Assembly: GCA_003551005.1 (NCBI GenBank)
Contig: PULR01000024.1
Span: 1 to 62,009 of the forward strand
Reading direction: 5' to 3'
Origin: Mollicutes bacterium
Lineage (GTDB): Bacteria > Bacillota_I > Bacilli_A > Izemoplasmatales > Izemoplasmataceae
DNA length: 62,009 bases
The position numbers were made by a program, and so were the translations under genes. Positions 1 to 6,704 of the stretch are shown in pieces. Position 1 is the stretch's first letter. The number at the start of each line of letters is the position of its first letter. The notes beneath the pieces were generated by a model that was given only the letters and a program-made list of their open reading frames with translations, made no database searches and had not been told where the DNA came from.

Positions 1-471
1 ACAAACCGTATATCCAAGGCGACCACAATTATCGGTCTCGTCTTCGAAGGCCTTTCGCTCGCAGCGATTGCCTTCGCGACAAGCCTGCTGGCGATCCTTT
101 ACCGTGCCGATAAAGCCGATGTTGAAGAGATATTGGTTGATGCCAATCTTACGACCGCTGAAATCGAAGAGTTCATGGACCTCTTTGGAACCTTCCAGGG
201 GTGGATACCGTTCTTGCTGGTGCCGATGATTGTTTTCGGCCTCGTGCTGTTTGTCATCTTTCTTGTGAATCTCGTGCTCTTCACAGGCGTGTTGCGGAGC
301 AGGTACAGTGTTGACAAGGCCGGCAAGATCTATCTTTATCAGGCCATCTGGGGAGCCATCAATCTCTTGTTCAACCAACTGCTCGGCATTCTCTACCTTG
401 TGAGCGGGATTCAGGGACGTTCACAGATGAACGAAGAACGACGGAAAACCGGAAAAGACACCGGATTGTAG
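1..471 (+). CDS. membrane protein, 5' end cut by window
   Basis: The frame is open from the first base and ends with TAG at 469-471, so the true start lies upstream or at the very edge; an internal TTG at 133 is not a convincing start. About 156 residues are visible. Two hydrophobic stretches can be seen, one at about residues 8-29 and a longer one at about residues 63-92 (rich in Val, Phe and Leu), which suggests a small integral membrane protein with a charged C-terminal tail. It resembles small DUF4064-type membrane proteins in general layout, but I do not recognise the family. It converges on mgsA with only 45 bases between the two stop codons and no clear terminator. Confidence 0.65.
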   Translation, partial: TNRISKATTIIGLVFEGLSLAAIAFATSLLAILYRADKADVEEILVDANLTTAEIEEFMDLFGTFQGWIPFLLVPMIVFGLVLFVIFLVNLVLFTGVLRSRYSVDKAGKIYLYQAIWGAINLLFNQLLGILYLVSGIQGRSQMNEERRKTGKDTGL

Positions 472-516
472 ACTCAGATGAACATAGGAAAGAACGGTCC
501 GACGGAGATCAGATTG

Positions 517-897
517 TTATTCTCCCGAGGATTGTTTTTTCATTGCAGCTATCAACAGTTCCGCCGTCGCCCGGTTCGACGCCATCGGGATGCCGTAGAC
601 ATCGCTGAGGCGGAAGAGGGCGGATACATCGGGCTCATGAGGTTGAGGCGTGAGCGGATCGCGGAAGAAGAACACCATGTCGACTTTCCCTTGTGCGATG
701 CGCGCCCCGATTTCCTGGTCCCCTCCCAGTGGACCGGACTTGAAAGTTCTCACGTGCAGCTTTGTCGACTCTGCTACGCGTTGTCCGGTTGTCCCGGTCG
801 CGACCAGCGTGTGTGCCATCAGCACATCCTCATGCGCTTTTACGAAATCGACCATGTCATTTTTCTTCTTGTCGTGTGCGATCAGTGCGATGTTCAT
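517..897 (-). CDS. mgsA: methylglyoxal synthase
   Basis: MgsA converts dihydroxyacetone phosphate to methylglyoxal plus phosphate, a cytosolic bypass of lower glycolysis used when sugar phosphates accumulate. The 126-residue protein begins [12 protein letters not shown], carries the phosphate-binding ATGTTG segment near residue 33 and the SGPLGGDQ motif near residue 54 (Gly-Gly-Asp with the catalytic Asp), and has a family-typical length. The ATG at 897 follows a purine-rich ribosome site (AAAGGGGG at 907-914 on the minus strand). It is transcribed away from the thioesterase gene from a shared intergenic promoter region. The assignment is secure from the motifs. Confidence 0.95.
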   Translation of the reverse strand: MNIALIAHDKKKNDMVDFVKAHEDVLMAHTLVATGTTGQRVAESTKLHVRTFKSGPLGGDQEIGARIAQGKVDMVFFFRDPLTPQPHEPDVSALFRLSDVYGIPMASNRATAELLIAAMKKQSSGE

Positions 898-923
898 GGG
901 CTAACGCCCCCTTTCTACGCCCC

Positions 924-955
924 ATTATACATGAAATGACAGCATATGGTATAAT
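924..955. promoter_or_regulatory. divergent promoter pair mgsA / thioesterase
   Basis: Two perfect -10 hexamers face away from each other: TATAAT on the plus strand at 950-955 and TATAAT on the minus strand at 929-924. No good -35 box is visible for either. The plus-strand start point would fall at about 961-963, only a few bases before the thioesterase ATG. Confidence 0.6.
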
Positions 956-965
956 GCTTTCGGTG

Positions 966-1691
966 ATGCAGATGTTCAGACAGAAAAAGATAATCACACC
1001 CCGGGAGACGAGTGATGGGGTCTTGACAGTTTCCGCGCTCGGTAGGCACCTCAACGACATCATGGAGGCGAATGCGGAAAGTCTCGGGGCCGGCACGGAC
1101 TATCATCTATCCCGTCGACTGGCATGGGTCCTCACGGAGTATCAGCTTCTTATCGACAGGCTGCCCCGTGTCGATGAAGAAGTCCAATTCGGCACCGAAC
1201 CCTATGCTTTCAAGCGTATGTTCGGCTATCGCCGCTACCGCATCGAGACTTTGGATGGTTCCGTTCTTCTTGAGGGGAAAGGAAAATTCGTCCTCATGGA
1301 CATCGACCGAAAACGGCCTGTTCGCCCCAGCGAAGAACTGCTTGCGAAATTCGAGGGGGCCCGCATCGGAGAAACGCTGGATTTTCCGAAATGGGAATCA
1401 CCCCAGAGCGCCGAACCCCTCCGCTCCCAATTGACCATCACCCGCGAAGACATTGATGTGAATGGTCATGTGAACAACGCCCGCTACATCCACCACGCCT
1501 CCGAACTGCTCGAGCGGACGGCGGGCGATTCCCGCGAGGGACTTCGTCAGTTGAATGTCCGTTACCGGAAGGAACTTCTTGAGGGTGATCAAGTCGAGCT
1601 GCAGTTACATCGCGGGAATGATTCCTGCTCTGTATTGTTTTTCAGGGAGCAGGAAAAAGTTGCTGACATTGTGTTTTTCTACCGCCCGTAG
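966..1691 (+). CDS. acyl-ACP thioesterase (hotdog fold)
   Basis: A hydrolase that releases fatty acids from acyl carrier protein in the cytosol. The 241-residue protein has a double hotdog arrangement: the first half opens with a Val-Ser-Ala-Leu-Gly-Arg-His segment, and the second half holds the diagnostic DVNGHVNNARY motif (Asn, His and Asn-Asn of the FatA-like active site) near residue 165. A frame extension to 762 exists but runs into mgsA on the other strand and has no ribosome site. ATGs at 954, 966 and 972 are possible. The -10 box overlaps 954, so 966 or 972 is preferred, leaving a leader of only a few bases and no Shine-Dalgarno. Family assignment is firm; the start is uncertain. Confidence 0.85.
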   Translation: MQMFRQKKIITPRETSDGVLTVSALGRHLNDIMEANAESLGAGTDYHLSRRLAWVLTEYQLLIDRLPRVDEEVQFGTEPYAFKRMFGYRRYRIETLDGSVLLEGKGKFVLMDIDRKRPVRPSEELLAKFEGARIGETLDFPKWESPQSAEPLRSQLTITREDIDVNGHVNNARYIHHASELLERTAGDSREGLRQLNVRYRKELLEGDQVELQLHRGNDSCSVLFFREQEKVADIVFFYRP

Positions 1692-1704
1692 GGCGGTTTT
1701 TTTA
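1681..1704 (+). terminator. rho-independent terminator
   Basis: A 7-bp stem ACCGCCC/GGGCGGT with a 3-base loop is followed by seven T. The thioesterase stop codon (1689-1691) sits in the loop. Confidence 0.85.
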
Positions 1705-1728
1705 TGTGTTCCTGAGCAGGCATATTCC

Positions 1729-1757
1729 TTGACCGGAATATAACAGGCAAATATAAT
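1729..1757 (+). promoter_or_regulatory. promoter of arsR-copA operon
   Basis: TTGACC (1729-1734), 17-base spacer, TATAAT (1752-1757). The ribosome site of the regulator gene follows at once (AAGGAGGA near 1768). An ArsR dimer would be expected to bind around this spacer, but no clean inverted repeat is obvious. Confidence 0.75.
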
Positions 1758-1779
1758 GATTTTGCAAAGGAGGAAGACC

Positions 1780-2151
1780 ATGGACGATATTGAAACGCTC
1801 AGTCTGTTAGGAAACGTCAGCCGATTACGCATTGTGGCTTTGCTTGTGGATTCTGAACTGTGTGTCTGTGAACTTGAAGAAATCACCGGCATTCGCCAGG
1901 TGAACATATCGAAGCACCTGCATCGTCTGCGACAAGCAGGCGTTGTCTCTTCTCGCAGAGAAAAGCAGCGTGTCTTCTATTATCTTACGGAGACATTTCT
2001 CTCCAGGGAAGCGCTGCTCTCCCATATCGTCAATCTCGTCTCTGAGATCCCGCAGTTGAGGACGGACCGGGAACGTTTTCTTGCACACGAGCAGGATAAG
2101 GACGAGCAGGTCTATGTATGCAACGTCTTCAAAAAGGAGAATCTGTCATGA
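1780..2151 (+). CDS. ArsR-family metalloregulator
   Basis: A 123-residue winged-helix repressor of the ArsR/SmtB family, probably sensing a thiophilic metal and controlling the ATPase that follows. The N-terminal half has the ELCVCELEEIT segment near residue 24, the Cys-x-Cys site of the alpha-3 metal-binding type, followed by the recognition helix region (RQVNISKHLHRLRQAG). A Cys also lies near the C-terminus. The ATG at 1780 has AGGAGG seven bases upstream and lies behind a near-consensus promoter; the longer frame from 1756 overlaps the -10 box. The stop overlaps the ATPase start (ATGA at 2148), so the two are cotranslated. An ArsR, rather than CopY or CsoR, next to a Cu+ pump is less usual. 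Confidence 0.9.
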   Translation: MDDIETLSLLGNVSRLRIVALLVDSELCVCELEEITGIRQVNISKHLHRLRQAGVVSSRREKQRVFYYLTETFLSREALLSHIVNLVSEIPQLRTDRERFLAHEQDKDEQVYVCNVFKKENLS

Positions 2152-4541
2152 TCAAGAAAAAAACCATACGGGTCGAAGGCATGACTTGCGCCATGTGCGC
2201 GAAAACCATCGAGAACAGTTTCGAGGATTTCAGCGGCGTCGATGTACGGGTGAACGTCGGCGCGAACCAGGTGGTCGTCCGCTACGACGACGAGTACACA
2301 CGGCTGACCGATATCGCCCAGCGCATCGACGACGCTGGATATAAGGCGGTCCTTGATGCATCCTTTAAAGATGAGAAGGATGTCCGTCAACGCATGAAAC
2401 GAGAAGTCTTCCTCGCTATCGGTCTGTCCCTGCCGTTGTTGTGGGCGATGTTCGGACATCTCGCATGGTTCGATTTCCTCTATGTCCCCTCGCTTTTCAT
2501 GGATGGGCGTTTCCAGCTTGTCCTGGCCGGCGTGGTTCAGTTCTACATCGGCAAACGATTCTACGTCGGGGCCTTCAACTCGCTGAAGCACAAAACACTG
2601 GGAATGGACATTCTCGTGGTGCTCGGCACCACGAGTGCCTATCTTTACAGCGTATATTTGCTGCTCGACCATTTGATAGCCGGCGGGGCTCATCAACCGG
2701 AGTACTTCTTTGAAATCAGCGCATTGATTATCACAATGGTCCTCGTGGGGAACTACTTTGAGCATCTTGCCAAGGAGAGGACCACGGATGCGCTGGTGGA
2801 ACTTGTCAACCTCGGGGCAAAGGAAGCGCGCCGACTTAAAGATGGACAAGAAGAAAAAGTTCCCATCGAAGCTGTCGAGGTCGGCGACCGCCTCGTCGTG
2901 CATGCGCATGAGAAGATTCCGACTGACGGCGTCATTGTCGAAGGGGAGACCTATATCGACGAATCGATGCTGACGGGAGAAAGCGTTCCAGTTGAGAAGG
3001 CTGTTGGCGAAGAGGTCATCGGTGCGACGTTGAATGATCAGGAGCGTATTGTTATTGAAGCGACCAAGGTAGGAAGCGACACGATGCTCTCCAAGATCAT
3101 CGAGACGGTCGAGGAGGCCAGCGCTCACAAGCCACCCATCCAGCGGACCGCGGACCGTGTGTCTGCGTTCTTTGTTCCGTTGGTGGTGCTCATCGCCCTT
3201 GGCAACTTTCTGGTTCACTATTTCCCCTTGGACTATCCGTTTACAGTATCGTTCACGCGTAGCGTCGCCATCCTCGTCATCAGCTGTCCCTGCGCGCTCG
3301 GGCTCGCGACACCGACCTCCATATTAGTCGGAAACGCCAAGGCTGCACGCAACCATGTTCTCTACAAGGGCGGAGAGTTCTTTGAACGTGCCAACGCCAT
3401 CGAGGCCATTGCTTTCGACAAAACCGGGACGCTGACCGAAGGAAAACCGCAGGTCACGGATTATGAAGGCGATTCTGATGTCCTGGATTATCTGTATAGC
3501 ATTGAACAAGAATCCACCCATCCGATTGCCACGGCAGTTGCGGAATATGCCGAAACCCAAGGCGCTTCGCCGCTTCCCGTGAAGGGTCTGGAAACCCATA
3601 AGGGCAAAGGCGTCGAGGCGGAGGTCGACGGTGTCCATGTGGCTGTGGGTAATCAGCGCTTGATGGCGACCATCGACGCAGACCATTCTGAATTTGACAA
3701 CCGGGCGGAGACATGGCTTTCACAGGCTAAAACGGTAAACTACGTCGCCCTGGATGGAAAAGTCCGGGCGGGCTATGCGGTTCGCGACGAAATCAAGCCG
3801 ACATCGCGTTCGGTCATTCAGTCCATGCACGCAAGAGGTTTAAAAGCGATCATGGTGACGGGCGACCATCAACGGGTCGCTGATGCGATTGCTGGAGAAC
3901 TTGGCATTGATGAAGTCTATGCCGAGGTCCTGCCACATGAAAAAGCGGAAATTGTCCAAACCATCCAGCAAGACGGCACCGTCGTCGCCTTTGTCGGGGA
4001 CGGCATCAACGACGCACCCGCTCTCAAGCTTGCGGACATCGGCATCGCGATGGGCTATGGTACCGATGTCGCCATTGAATCCAGCGACGTTACCATCATG
4101 AGTCAGAATCTGGGCCTCGTGCTCAAAGCTATCGCGATGAGCAAGGCTACGCTTAGAAACATCCGCCAGAATTTCTTCTGGGCCTTCTCCTATAATCTGG
4201 TCGCCATCCCGCTGGCCGCGACTGGAAGACTTTCGATGCTGCTTGCCGCTGTCGCCATGGCATTCAGCTCGATTATGGTTGTTCTTAATGCGTTGCGACT
4301 CAAGACGACGAAACTGCCCGAATTCTCCATAGCATCCAAAGAAGGAGGTGACAGGATGGATTTCAAAGTTCCCGATATGAGCTGCGGTCATTGCAAGATG
4401 ACCATTGAGCAGGCCTTGACCGCTGCCGGTTATAAACAGGTACAGATTGACCTTGAGCGTGGAATCGTATCTGTTGAGACTGAAGACGAAGCCGCTGTAC
4501 GTAAGATTATCGAGGATAATGGCTACGCAGTGAGTGATTAG
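2148..4541 (+). CDS. copA: Cu(+)-exporting P1B-type ATPase, with fused C-terminal HMA domain
   Basis: A 797-residue membrane pump that exports Cu+. An N-terminal heavy-metal domain carries GMTCAMC (Cys14, Cys17); eight membrane helices follow, with the ion-binding CPC in SCPCALGLATP near residue 380, the phosphorylation site DKTGT near residue 425 and the GDGIND hinge. The last helices contain SYN and MAFSS, the signature of the Cu+ (P1B-1) class. Unusually, a second HMA domain (DMSCGHC) is fused at the C-terminus, after residue 736. It starts by an ATGA overlap with the ArsR gene. The join to the C-terminal domain encodes a perfect Shine-Dalgarno (see the nested copZ entry), as if an ancestral copA-copZ pair became one frame. 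No other function fits. Confidence 0.95.
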   Translation: MIKKKTIRVEGMTCAMCAKTIENSFEDFSGVDVRVNVGANQVVVRYDDEYTRLTDIAQRIDDAGYKAVLDASFKDEKDVRQRMKREVFLAIGLSLPLLWAMFGHLAWFDFLYVPSLFMDGRFQLVLAGVVQFYIGKRFYVGAFNSLKHKTLGMDILVVLGTTSAYLYSVYLLLDHLIAGGAHQPEYFFEISALIITMVLVGNYFEHLAKERTTDALVELVNLGAKEARRLKDGQEEKVPIEAVEVGDRLVVHAHEKIPTDGVIVEGETYIDESMLTGESVPVEKAVGEEVIGATLNDQERIVIEATKVGSDTMLSKIIETVEEASAHKPPIQRTADRVSAFFVPLVVLIALGNFLVHYFPLDYPFTVSFTRSVAILVISCPCALGLATPTSILVGNAKAARNHVLYKGGEFFERANAIEAIAFDKTGTLTEGKPQVTDYEGDSDVLDYLYSIEQESTHPIATAVAEYAETQGASPLPVKGLETHKGKGVEAEVDGVHVAVGNQRLMATIDADHSEFDNRAETWLSQAKTVNYVALDGKVRAGYAVRDEIKPTSRSVIQSMHARGLKAIMVTGDHQRVADAIAGELGIDEVYAEVLPHEKAEIVQTIQQDGTVVAFVGDGINDAPALKLADIGIAMGYGTDVAIESSDVTIMSQNLGLVLKAIAMSKATLRNIRQNFFWAFSYNLVAIPLAATGRLSMLLAAVAMAFSSIMVVLNALRLKTTKLPEFSIASKEGGDRMDFKVPDMSCGHCKMTIEQALTAAGYKQVQIDLERGIVSVETEDEAAVRKIIEDNGYAVSD
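4356..4541 (+). CDS. nested in-frame CopZ-like copper chaperone (internal start in copA)
   Basis: An in-frame ATG at 4356 is preceded by AAGGAGGTG (4342-4350) with five bases between, better than most ribosome sites in this window. Initiation there would give a free 61-residue heavy-metal-associated domain beginning MDFKVPDMSCGHC, the size of a stand-alone CopZ chaperone, which hands Cu+ to the ATPase. The linker read from the ribosome site in the long protein is Lys-Glu-Gly-Gly-Asp-Arg. That the domain exists is clear; that it is made separately is an inference from the ribosome site. Confidence 0.55.
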   Translation: MDFKVPDMSCGHCKMTIEQALTAAGYKQVQIDLERGIVSVETEDEAAVRKIIEDNGYAVSD

Positions 4542-4559
4542 GCTCCCGGCTATTGGATG

Positions 4560-4588
4560 TTGATTTATGCAGACCGCTTTGTTATAAT
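4560..4588 (+). promoter_or_regulatory. promoter of tRNA-Tyr/Trp
   Basis: TTGATT (4560-4565), 17-base spacer, TATAAT (4583-4588), about 29 bases before the tRNA-Tyr gene. Confidence 0.75.
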
Positions 4589-4616
4589 ACAGTAGCGCCG
4601 TTTGGGAGTTATGCGT

Positions 4617-4703
4617 GGAGGGGTAGCGAAGTTGGCCAAACGCGGCAGACTGTAAATCTGCTCCCTCTCGGGTTCGGCGGTTCGAATCCGTCCCCCTCCA
4701 CCA
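4617..4703 (+). tRNA. tRNA-Tyr (GTA)
   Basis: A class II tRNA of 87 bases with acceptor stem GGAGGGG/CCCCTCC, anticodon GTA at 4652-4654, a long variable arm, TTCGAAT T-loop and encoded CCA at 4701-4703. Confidence 0.96.
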
Positions 4704-4710
4704 CTCACAC

Positions 4711-4785
4711 AGGGGTGTGGTGTCAATGGTAGCACAGCGGTCTCCAAAACCGCTGGTCCGGGTTCGAATCCTGGCACCCCTGCCA
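4711..4785 (+). tRNA. tRNA-Trp (CCA)
   Basis: Acceptor stem AGGGGTG/CACCCCT, anticodon CCA at 4744-4746, T-loop TTCGAATC and encoded CCA end. It starts seven bases after tRNA-Tyr and is surely cotranscribed. The anticodon reads UGG only, in line with UGA being a stop codon. Confidence 0.96.
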
Positions 4786-4888
4786 TTTAATGTTATCTCC
4801 CTGCATCCTGTTTGCAGGCCATCCCCAAGATATATTAACAGAATCCGTGAATTATTCTCATGTTTTCCTCTACTTCTCTTCTTAAAGT

Positions 4889-4916
4889 GCTCCCTGTTCA
4901 CAGGGAGCTTTTCTTT
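4889..4916 (+). terminator. terminator of tRNA-Tyr/Trp unit
   Basis: An 8-bp perfect stem GCTCCCTG/CAGGGAGC with TTCA loop is followed by TTTTCTTTT. Confidence 0.85.
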
Positions 4917-5100
4917 TGTCTGCAGGCGCCCTGCTATCTGTATACGGCTGCCCATGTCAGGGTCGGCGACAGGAAAGTTGTTCTTCCTAGGCCGCTACGT
5001 TGTTTATTTACTTGTTATAAAGCACAAAGAGTATCAGCAACCCTTCTGACAGGCTCTGCTTCAGAAACGGACATTCCGCCTTGAGAGGGCGTTGGAATGG

Positions 5101-5138
5101 TGTAAACGCTTTAAGAAGCGATGTGTTTGTGCTATGAT
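5101..5138 (+). promoter_or_regulatory. cre-like site and promoter of hut operon
   Basis: TGTAAACGCTTTAA (5101-5114) matches the CcpA cre consensus TGWAANCGNTNWCA at all but one key position and overlaps where the -35 box would be. The -10 is TGC-TATGAT (5133-5138, extended type). CcpA bound here would block polymerase, giving carbon catabolite repression as known for hut in Bacillus. Confidence 0.55.
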
Positions 5139-5174
5139 GGAAGTGGTGTTCATGACTGTCTTCAGGAGGCGTAT

Positions 5175-6704
5175 ATGGTCACACTCAACGGAAACAGCCT
5201 CTCCCTCGAAGAGCTTGTTGCTGTCGCCCGGAGAGGCGCTCATGTCGAACTGTCCGATGATGCGCGCGAGCGGGTCCGCCGCTCGCGAGAGGTTATCGAG
5301 TCCACTATCAAAGAGCGGGAAGTCGTCTACGGTGTCAACACAGGTTTCGGACGTCTCTCGGAAGTCCGTATTGCCGACAGCGATATACATGAAGTTCAGA
5401 AAAACCTTTTGTTTTCTCATGCTTGCGGCTCAGGCGAGTCATTTCCCGTGGATGTGGTTCGTGCGATGATGGTTCTAAGAATCAATGCGCTGGCCAAAGG
5501 ACACAGCGGCATCCGCGAAGTGACGATCGAGACGATGGTCGAGATGTTGAACGCAGACTTGATTCCAGTGGTTTTTGAGCAGGGTTCGCTTGGAGCAAGC
5601 GGCGATTTGGTCCCTCTTGCCCATATGGCGCTGCCGCTTCTTGGCGAAGGAGAAGTCACCTTCGAAGGAAAAAGACTCTCAAGCGCCGAAGGGCTCAAGC
5701 GAGCCGGCGTTGATCCTTTGAACGACTTGCAGGCAAAAGAATGCCTGGCACTCATCAACGGTACTCAGGCGATGACGGCAGTCGGGGCGCTGACTGTCTA
5801 CGATCTGTATAAGACGCTTTACTACGCCTCGCTTTCAGGAGCCTTGAGCTTCGAAGCCCTGCAAGGCGTCTCCGATGTTTTCGACAAACGTATTCACGAA
5901 GCCCGCAACCACGAAGGACAGCTGAGAGTCGCGTCTTTGATGCAGCGACTGCTTGATGGCAGCAACAACACCTCAAGACAAGGAGAAGTTCGCATCCAGG
6001 ATGCCTACAGCCTTCGTTGTCTGCCACAAGTACATGGTGCGGTGCTTTCTGCCTTAAGACATGTCATGGATGTCATCGAAAAGGAGATCAATGCTGCGAC
6101 CGACAATCCACTGATTTTTGAAGAGAACCCACAAGCCCTCAGCGCAGGAAATTTCCACGGTCAGCCCGTTGCCATGCCGATGGATTATCTGGCCATCGCG
6201 GCAACGGAAATGTCGAGCATTTCCGAGCGCCGGCTTGAACGTCTCGTCAACCATGAGCTGAACGGTCGTTTCCCGGGCTTTCTGGCAAAAGACCCCGGCA
6301 AGCATTCCGGATTCATGATTGTGCAATACGTCGCTGCCTCGCTTGTCAGCGAAAACAAAACGCTCTCCCACCCTGCGAGTGTGGATTCAATTCCTTCAAG
6401 CGCCAATCAGGAAGATCACGTTTCGATGGGGACCATCGCCGCCCGTAAAGCACAGAAGATTGCCGCACACACACGTCGGGTCGTAGCCTTGGAGATGTTC
6501 TGCGCCGCTCAAGCCGTCGATTTTATCGGAAACCGTCGTCTCTCCCCCATCAGCAGACGCACCTATGAAGTCATCCGAAAGCGTGTGCCTTTCTTAGAAG
6601 GGGACGCGATCATGAAACCGTACATGGATGCTATTGAGGAATTGCTGATCGAGGGCGCACTCGATGATTCTGAGCTGGAGGCGATGTTATGGAACGAACG
6701 GTGA
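5175..6704 (+). CDS. hutH: histidine ammonia-lyase
   Basis: HutH deaminates L-histidine to urocanate, the first step of histidine use. The 509-residue protein has the conserved Ala-Ser-Gly triad at residues 141-143 (GSLGASGDL) that cyclises to the MIO prosthetic group, plus YGVNTGFG near residue 52 and the GNFHGQP segment. The ATG at 5175 has AGGAGG five bases upstream; the frame from 5121 would start before the promoter's likely transcript start. The coding region overlaps hutU by 16 bases, so the operon is translationally coupled. The cre-like site upstream suggests repression by preferred carbon sources. Confidence 0.97.
   Translation: MVTLNGNSLSLEELVAVARRGAHVELSDDARERVRRSREVIESTIKEREVVYGVNTGFGRLSEVRIADSDIHEVQKNLLFSHACGSGESFPVDVVRAMMVLRINALAKGHSGIREVTIETMVEMLNADLIPVVFEQGSLGASGDLVPLAHMALPLLGEGEVTFEGKRLSSAEGLKRAGVDPLNDLQAKECLALINGTQAMTAVGALTVYDLYKTLYYASLSGALSFEALQGVSDVFDKRIHEARNHEGQLRVASLMQRLLDGSNNTSRQGEVRIQDAYSLRCLPQVHGAVLSALRHVMDVIEKEINAATDNPLIFEENPQALSAGNFHGQPVAMPMDYLAIAATEMSSISERRLERLVNHELNGRFPGFLAKDPGKHSGFMIVQYVAASLVSENKTLSHPASVDSIPSSANQEDHVSMGTIAARKAQKIAAHTRRVVALEMFCAAQAVDFIGNRRLSPISRRTYEVIRKRVPFLEGDAIMKPYMDAIEELLIEGALDDSELEAMLWNER

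Larger units (their letters stand above)
4786..5174 (+). other. intergenic region before hutH
   Basis: This 389-base gap holds a terminator (4889-4916), a cre-like site (5101-5114) and an extended -10 box (5133-5138). Short open frames here lack ribosome sites and any recognisable product. I see no gene. Confidence 0.6.

Noticed and set aside
478-939. 153-codon plus-strand frame
   Set aside because: It is the complement of mgsA, which has clear family motifs on the other strand.
762-965. Upstream extension of the thioesterase frame
   Set aside because: It runs antiparallel through mgsA and across its promoter, and has no ribosome site; family alignment begins near 966.
4717-5049. 110-codon frame starting within tRNA-Trp
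   Set aside because: It overlaps a tRNA and a terminator, has no ribosome site and an implausible composition.
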